In this document: in pieces, positions 60,476 to 64,000 of the stretch
How the letters are laid out: every line of letters starts with the position of its first letter
Position numbering within the stretch: the stretch's first letter is position 1
From: Archangium lipolyticum
GTDB taxonomy: Bacteria > Myxococcota > Myxococcia > Myxococcales > Myxococcaceae
DNA: 64,000 nucleotides
Direction: 5' to 3'
Assembly (NCBI RefSeq): GCF_024623785.1
Contig: NZ_JANKBZ010000024.1
Span: 1-64,000, forward strand
Program-made: the position numbers and the translations under genes
Notes under the pieces: model-generated
The model's input: the letters and a program-made list of their open reading frames with translations, nothing else
Database searches by the model: none
Told to the model about the DNA's origin: nothing

Positions 60476-62466
60476 GCGGAGCCGTGTCGCAGTCCCTGGG
60501 TTGGGCGTTGCTGCACCTGCTGTGGCAGGGCGCGCTGGTGGCGGCGGCGCTGGCGGTGGCGCTGCGCGTGCTCGACCGGCGCGCGGCCTCCCTGCGCTAC
60601 CTGCTGGCGTGTGGCGCGCTGGCGCTGATGCTCGTGCTGCCCGTCCTCACCGGCTGGCACCATTACACCTCGAGCCAGGAGGCGGAGCCGCTCCCGATGG
60701 CTCCCGCGCTGGAGCCGGTCTCCCCGGAGATGGCGGCCCCCGGACTCGGGGTGACACAGGCGGTGGTGTCCACCCCGGAAGCCGCGCGAGCCACCGAGCC
60801 GGCCCCCGTGTTGGAGCGGGTGCTGGCACCGCTGGGCGAGCACATGCACTGGCTGGTGCTGGCGTGGAGCCTGGGCGTGGCGGTGTCGTCGCTGCGGCTC
60901 CTGTCCGGATGGCTGAAGCTGCGCCGGCTGGTGCGGGAGGCGGAGCCCGCGCCCGCCGAGTGGCAGCGGACGCTGGAGCGGCTGGCGGAGCGGCTGGGGA
61001 TGACGCGCCCGGTACGGCTGCTGCGCTCGGCGGCGCTGGACGTGCCCGCGGCGGTGGGCTGGCTGCGGCCGGTGGTGCTGCTGCCCATGTCGGCGCTTAC
61101 CGGACTGTCGGCGCGCCAGCTGGAGATGGTGCTGGCGCATGAGCTGGCCCACATCCGCCGCTACGACTACGCGGTGAACCTGGTGCAGACGCTGGTGGAG
61201 ACGCTCTTCTTCTACCACCCGGCGGTGGGCTGGATGTCGCGCGTCATCCGCGTCGAGCGCGAGCACTGCTGCGACGACATCGCCGTGGGCACCAGCGGCA
61301 ACGCGGTCTCGTACGCCCGGGCCCTCACCGCGCTGGAGTCCCTGCGGGTGACGCCGCTCGAGTCCGGGAGCCCGGCGATGTCCGCCCTGGGAGGCTCGCT
61401 CACGGAGCGTGTCCGCCGGCTGGTGGTGGCGCCCGCGGCGCGCTGCTCCTCGCGGTGGGCGGCGGGTGCCTCGGTCCTTACATTGATGAGCGGCATGGCG
61501 GTGGCTGCCCCCCTGGCGGCCCTCATGGTCCCCGAGCGTTCCACGACGGTGTCCGAGGCCCCCGCGGCCCCCGTTCCCGCGAGCGCCCCGGCAATCACCT
61601 CCATCGTGACCCCGGTCGTGGGGGGTGTGCTCGAGGCCGTCCTCGCGCAGGCTCCCGTGCCCCCACCTGCTCCCGCGCCCGTTCCCGCGCCCAGGCCGAT
61701 GCCGGCTCCGCGCCCCCGGGGCGAGGACGTGGACGTACCGGACGTGGACGAGGACACCACCCGCGTGGGCGACAAGCAGCTCTCGGTGGACCAGCTCATC
61801 GGGCTCAAGGTGGCCGGAGTCACGCCGGAGCGGGTGAAGGAGCTGGAGTCGCTCGGCTACGAGCCCACGGTGGGCAACCTGGTGCAGTTCGGCCACGCCC
61901 ACGTGACGCCCGAGTACGTGAAGGAGATGACGGGTGCGCTGGGCCGCAAGCCCTCCGCTGACGAGCTGGTGCAGATGAAGCACCTCGGGGTGTCACCGGA
62001 GCGCGTGAAGGCGCTCGAGGCGGCCGGGTACGGCAAGCTCTCGGGAGACGAGCTGACGCAGGCGGCGGCGCTCGGGGTGGACGCGCGCTTCATCAACGAG
62101 CTGAAGGCCGCCGGCTACGACAAGCTGTCCTTCGATGACCTCGTCCAGCTGCGCGCCCTGGGCGTGAATGGCCAGTACGTACAGGCGCTGAAAGACGCGG
62201 GCTACGACAAGCTCCCGGCGGACGACCTGGTGCAGTTCAAGGCGCTCGGCGTCAACGCGGAGTACCTCCGCTCGCTGCGCGAATCGGGACTGGACAAGCT
62301 GCCCGCGGACGACGTGGTGCAGTTGCGCGCCCTGGGCGTGAACGCGGACTTCATCCGCAAGCTGCGCGACGAGGGGCTGGACAAGCTCTCCGTCGAGGAG
62401 CTGGTGCGCCTGCGCGCCAGCGGCGTGGACGCGGACTTCATCCGCGAGCTGCGCAAGAAGAAGTAA
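60472..62466 (+). CDS. BlaR1/MecR1-type M56 metallopeptidase with C-terminal 29-residue repeats
   Basis: A 664-residue membrane protease. N-terminal membrane segments (LGWALLHLLWQGALVAAALAV and others) match BlaR1 sensors. VLAH223ELAH227IRRYD is the HExxH zinc motif, and RVEREHCCDDIAV supplies the Glu ligand. A further membrane segment follows near residue 330. Then comes a Pro-rich linker (about 395-425). In place of the penicillin-binding domain of BlaR1 there are about seven and a half copies of a 29-residue helical repeat with the theme 'LGVxxxFIxxLxxxGYxKLxxDDLVxL'. So the inducer is not expected to be a beta-lactam. The same repeat occurs in the next gene. Confidence 0.9.
   Translation: MSGAVSQSLGWALLHLLWQGALVAAALAVALRVLDRRAASLRYLLACGALALMLVLPVLTGWHHYTSSQEAEPLPMAPALEPVSPEMAAPGLGVTQAVVSTPEAARATEPAPVLERVLAPLGEHMHWLVLAWSLGVAVSSLRLLSGWLKLRRLVREAEPAPAEWQRTLERLAERLGMTRPVRLLRSAALDVPAAVGWLRPVVLLPMSALTGLSARQLEMVLAHELAHIRRYDYAVNLVQTLVETLFFYHPAVGWMSRVIRVEREHCCDDIAVGTSGNAVSYARALTALESLRVTPLESGSPAMSALGGSLTERVRRLVVAPAARCSSRWAAGASVLTLMSGMAVAAPLAALMVPERSTTVSEAPAAPVPASAPAITSIVTPVVGGVLEAVLAQAPVPPPAPAPVPAPRPMPAPRPRGEDVDVPDVDEDTTRVGDKQLSVDQLIGLKVAGVTPERVKELESLGYEPTVGNLVQFGHAHVTPEYVKEMTGALGRKPSADELVQMKHLGVSPERVKALEAAGYGKLSGDELTQAAALGVDARFINELKAAGYDKLSFDDLVQLRALGVNGQYVQALKDAGYDKLPADDLVQFKALGVNAEYLRSLRESGLDKLPADDVVQLRALGVNADFIRKLRDEGLDKLSVEELVRLRASGVDADFIRELRKKK
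61783..62460 (+). repeat. Tandem 87-bp coding repeats
   Basis: About 7.5 tandem units of 29 codons. Each encodes A(L/S)GV, then a (F/Y)(I/V) helix, then G(Y/L)(D/E/G)KL and (D/E)(D/E)L(V/T)(Q/R). Units 4-7 are the most alike in both protein and DNA, pointing to expansion from the C-terminal end. Confidence 0.85.
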
Positions 62467-62571
62467 CCCGCCCCTCCCCTCCCCTCACCTCCCACGGGCC
62501 CACGGCCGCGCTCCCCGCGCGCGCCGCCGGGCCCTCTCTTGCCCGAAGTGTCCCGAGAAGGAGCCCGAACC

Positions 62572-63273
62572 ATGCGAACCACCCGACTGCCGTACCTCCC
62601 CGCCGCCGCCGTCCTGCTGTGGAGCCTCTCCGCGATGGCCGCGCCGCTCGCCAGCACATGGACGGGCAAGGTGCTCGATGACCGCGTGAGCCTCAACCTC
62701 CGCTTCGAGGAGCGCGGGCAGATGGGCTTCACCGTTCCACGCTCCGCCTTGAAGGGGCTGAGCACGGCGGAGGGCGACACGAAGTTCCAGCTCGTGCGCG
62801 AGGCGGGCACCGTGAGCTTCGAGGGCCGCTTCTCCGGAGGCGAGGGCGCGGGCCACTACCGCTTCGAGCCGGACGCCGCCTGGCCCCGGGACATGGCGAA
62901 GCTCGGCTACCCGGACCTCTCCCAGGAGGAGCAGTTCCAGTTCGCCCTCTTCGACATGGGGCCCACGCGGGTGAAGGCGCTGGCGGAGCTCGGCTACACG
63001 AAGATTCCGCACGACCAGCTCCTCCAGGTGGCCATCTTCCAGGTGACGCCCGAGCACATCCGCGAGCTGGCCGCGCTAGGATTCCAGAAGCTGGACCTCG
63101 ACGACCTGGTGGCGACGCGCATCCACGGCGTCACCCCCCGGTACATCCGGGAGATAAGGGAAGCGGGCTACCCGGGTGTCACACTCGAGCAACTGGTACA
63201 GATGCGCATCCATGCAATCGACGCGAACTACATCCGTTCCTTCTCGGGGAACAAGAACGGAAGCCAGAAGTAG
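62572..63273 (+). CDS. Exported protein sharing the 29-residue repeats of the M56 peptidase
   Basis: A 233-residue protein with AGAAGGAG before the ATG and a signal peptide (LPAAAVLLWSLSAMAAP). Residues about 25-100 form a beta-rich domain (STWTGKVLDDRVSLNLRFEE). Residues about 105-225 contain four diverged copies of the repeat found in the upstream membrane peptidase (ELGYTKIPHDQLLQVAIFQVT, ALGFQKLDLDDLVATRIHGVT). It starts 105 bp after the peptidase gene in the same direction. I infer that it is the extracytoplasmic ligand or co-sensor of the peptidase. Confidence 0.8.
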   Translation: MRTTRLPYLPAAAVLLWSLSAMAAPLASTWTGKVLDDRVSLNLRFEERGQMGFTVPRSALKGLSTAEGDTKFQLVREAGTVSFEGRFSGGEGAGHYRFEPDAAWPRDMAKLGYPDLSQEEQFQFALFDMGPTRVKALAELGYTKIPHDQLLQVAIFQVTPEHIRELAALGFQKLDLDDLVATRIHGVTPRYIREIREAGYPGVTLEQLVQMRIHAIDANYIRSFSGNKNGSQK

Positions 63274-63301
63274 GAACAGCCCACGAGGGGGGGCCTTCCA
63301 C

Positions 63302-64000
63302 ATGCCGCGCGCGTGGGCGCTGACCGCGGGATTGCTGTGGGCGGGGGTGGCAGCGGCGGCCGTCGAAGGTCCGGGCCGGGACCAGTTCCTCCGGGCGGCG
63401 CGGGCCAGTGGCCCGGTGGCGGTGGACGGCAGGCTGGACGAGGAGACGTGGGCCAGGGCCCCGGTGTTCGACGCCTTCGTGCAGCGCTTCCCGGAGGCGG
63501 GCAAGACGCCCAGCGAGCGCACCGAGCTGCGCGTCCTCTACGACGACCGGAACGTCTACTTCGCCATCACCTGCCACGACTCGGAGCCGGCGCTCATCAA
63601 CCGCAACCTGGGGCGGCGGGACAGCGACCTGTACTCGGACCGGGTGAAGGTGCTGCTGGACACGACGCACGACCACCGCACGGCCTACGTCTTCTCGGTG
63701 AACGCGGGGGGCGTGCAGGAGGACGGGCTGCACTACGACGACCAGAACTACACCGCGGACTGGGACGGGGTGTGGGACGGGGCGGCGGGCCGCTTCGAGG
63801 GGGGCTGGGTGGCCGAGCTCGCCATTCCCCTGTCGCTGCTGCGCTTCCCCGAGTCGCCGATGCAGACGTGGGGCTTCTCGGTGCGCCGGGACATCGCGCG
63901 CCGCAACGAGGAGCTGGAGTCAGTGCTCAACCCGCGCACCAGCGGCGCCATCGTCTCGCGCCTGGGGCACCTGACGGGGATGGAGGTGAGGCCCTACCGG
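63302..64000 (+). CDS. Exported CBM9-like/DUF5916-type protein, 3' end outside the window
   Basis: The first 233 residues of a longer protein, with a signal peptide (ALTAGLLWAGVAAAAVEG). VAVDGRLDEETWARAPVFDAFVQ begins a family 9-type carbohydrate-binding fold, as in the N-terminus of DUF5916 proteins. It continues with VYFAITCHDSEP and the block around residue 175 (WVAELAIPLSLLRFPE). In that family a C-terminal outer-membrane-barrel-like domain of about 500 residues follows, which is outside the window. Binding or handling of surface carbohydrate is inferred. Confidence 0.82.
   Translation, partial: MPRAWALTAGLLWAGVAAAAVEGPGRDQFLRAARASGPVAVDGRLDEETWARAPVFDAFVQRFPEAGKTPSERTELRVLYDDRNVYFAITCHDSEPALINRNLGRRDSDLYSDRVKVLLDTTHDHRTAYVFSVNAGGVQEDGLHYDDQNYTADWDGVWDGAAGRFEGGWVAELAIPLSLLRFPESPMQTWGFSVRRDIARRNEELESVLNPRTSGAIVSRLGHLTGMEVRPYR

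Overview
The window is GC-rich DNA, almost certainly from a myxobacterium, probably of the Archangium/Cystobacter group. I infer this from the GC-saturated third codon positions, a DUF2381 (TIGR02268) protein, many secreted hydrolases and lipoproteins, several large sensor kinases, an ECF41 sigma factor and Cys-rich small proteins. I see no rRNA, tRNA, CRISPR array, prophage or insertion sequence. Nine copies of a roughly 35-bp palindromic repeat (REP-like) lie mostly between genes.

Layout. (1) 1-1.4 kb: a truncated nucleotidyltransferase-like gene and an orphan PD-(D/E)XK-type protein. (2) 1.4-7.2 kb: an operon for a diheme, trefoil-repeat secreted protein, a LodA-type quinoprotein carrying its own trefoil domain, and a LodB-type flavoprotein, preceded by an array of three GACATGTC-type palindromes and a long hairpin. 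(3) 7.2-24 kb: mixed accessory genes, including a Cys-rich peptide, a Pro-rich hypothetical, an acyl-CoA synthetase, a class A beta-lactamase-like protein, a VAT-1-like oxidoreductase behind a perfect 25-bp palindrome, a sigma54-promoted metzincin protease, an amidohydrolase/AraC/VOC cluster, alanine racemase, more Cys-rich proteins and a DUF2381 protein. (4) 24-35 kb: a lipid- or ester-handling region with two alpha/beta hydrolases, a secreted lipase-like enzyme, an outer-membrane barrel, lipoproteins, an acyl-CoA synthetase, a FabH-like protein lacking two catalytic residues, a TetR regulator and an SDR. The same 11-bp dyad lies upstream of the first hydrolase and of the SDR. (5) 35-44 kb: a subtilase with a small partner, an Lgt-like protein, a methyltransferase, an ECF41 sigma factor coupled to an FAD oxidoreductase, a hydrolase, a rhodanese and a GreA-like protein. 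(6) 43.7-50.6 kb: three consecutive sensor histidine kinases. (7) 50.6-54.8 kb: a polymorphic toxin/immunity pair in which the toxin is the C-terminus of an outer-membrane barrel-OmpA protein. (8) 55-64 kb: a VWA protein with a membrane coiled-coil partner, a secreted EEP-family nuclease/phosphatase with a lamin-tail domain, and a BlaI/M56 regulator-peptidase pair whose 29-residue repeats recur in the next secreted protein. A truncated CBM9-like protein ends the window.

The strongest candidates for something undescribed are the barrel-OmpA-nuclease toxin with its immunity gene, the diheme/trefoil-LodA/LodB operon, and the BlaI/M56 system with a repeat-sharing secreted partner. Functions are read from motifs and family resemblance by eye; no database search was run.
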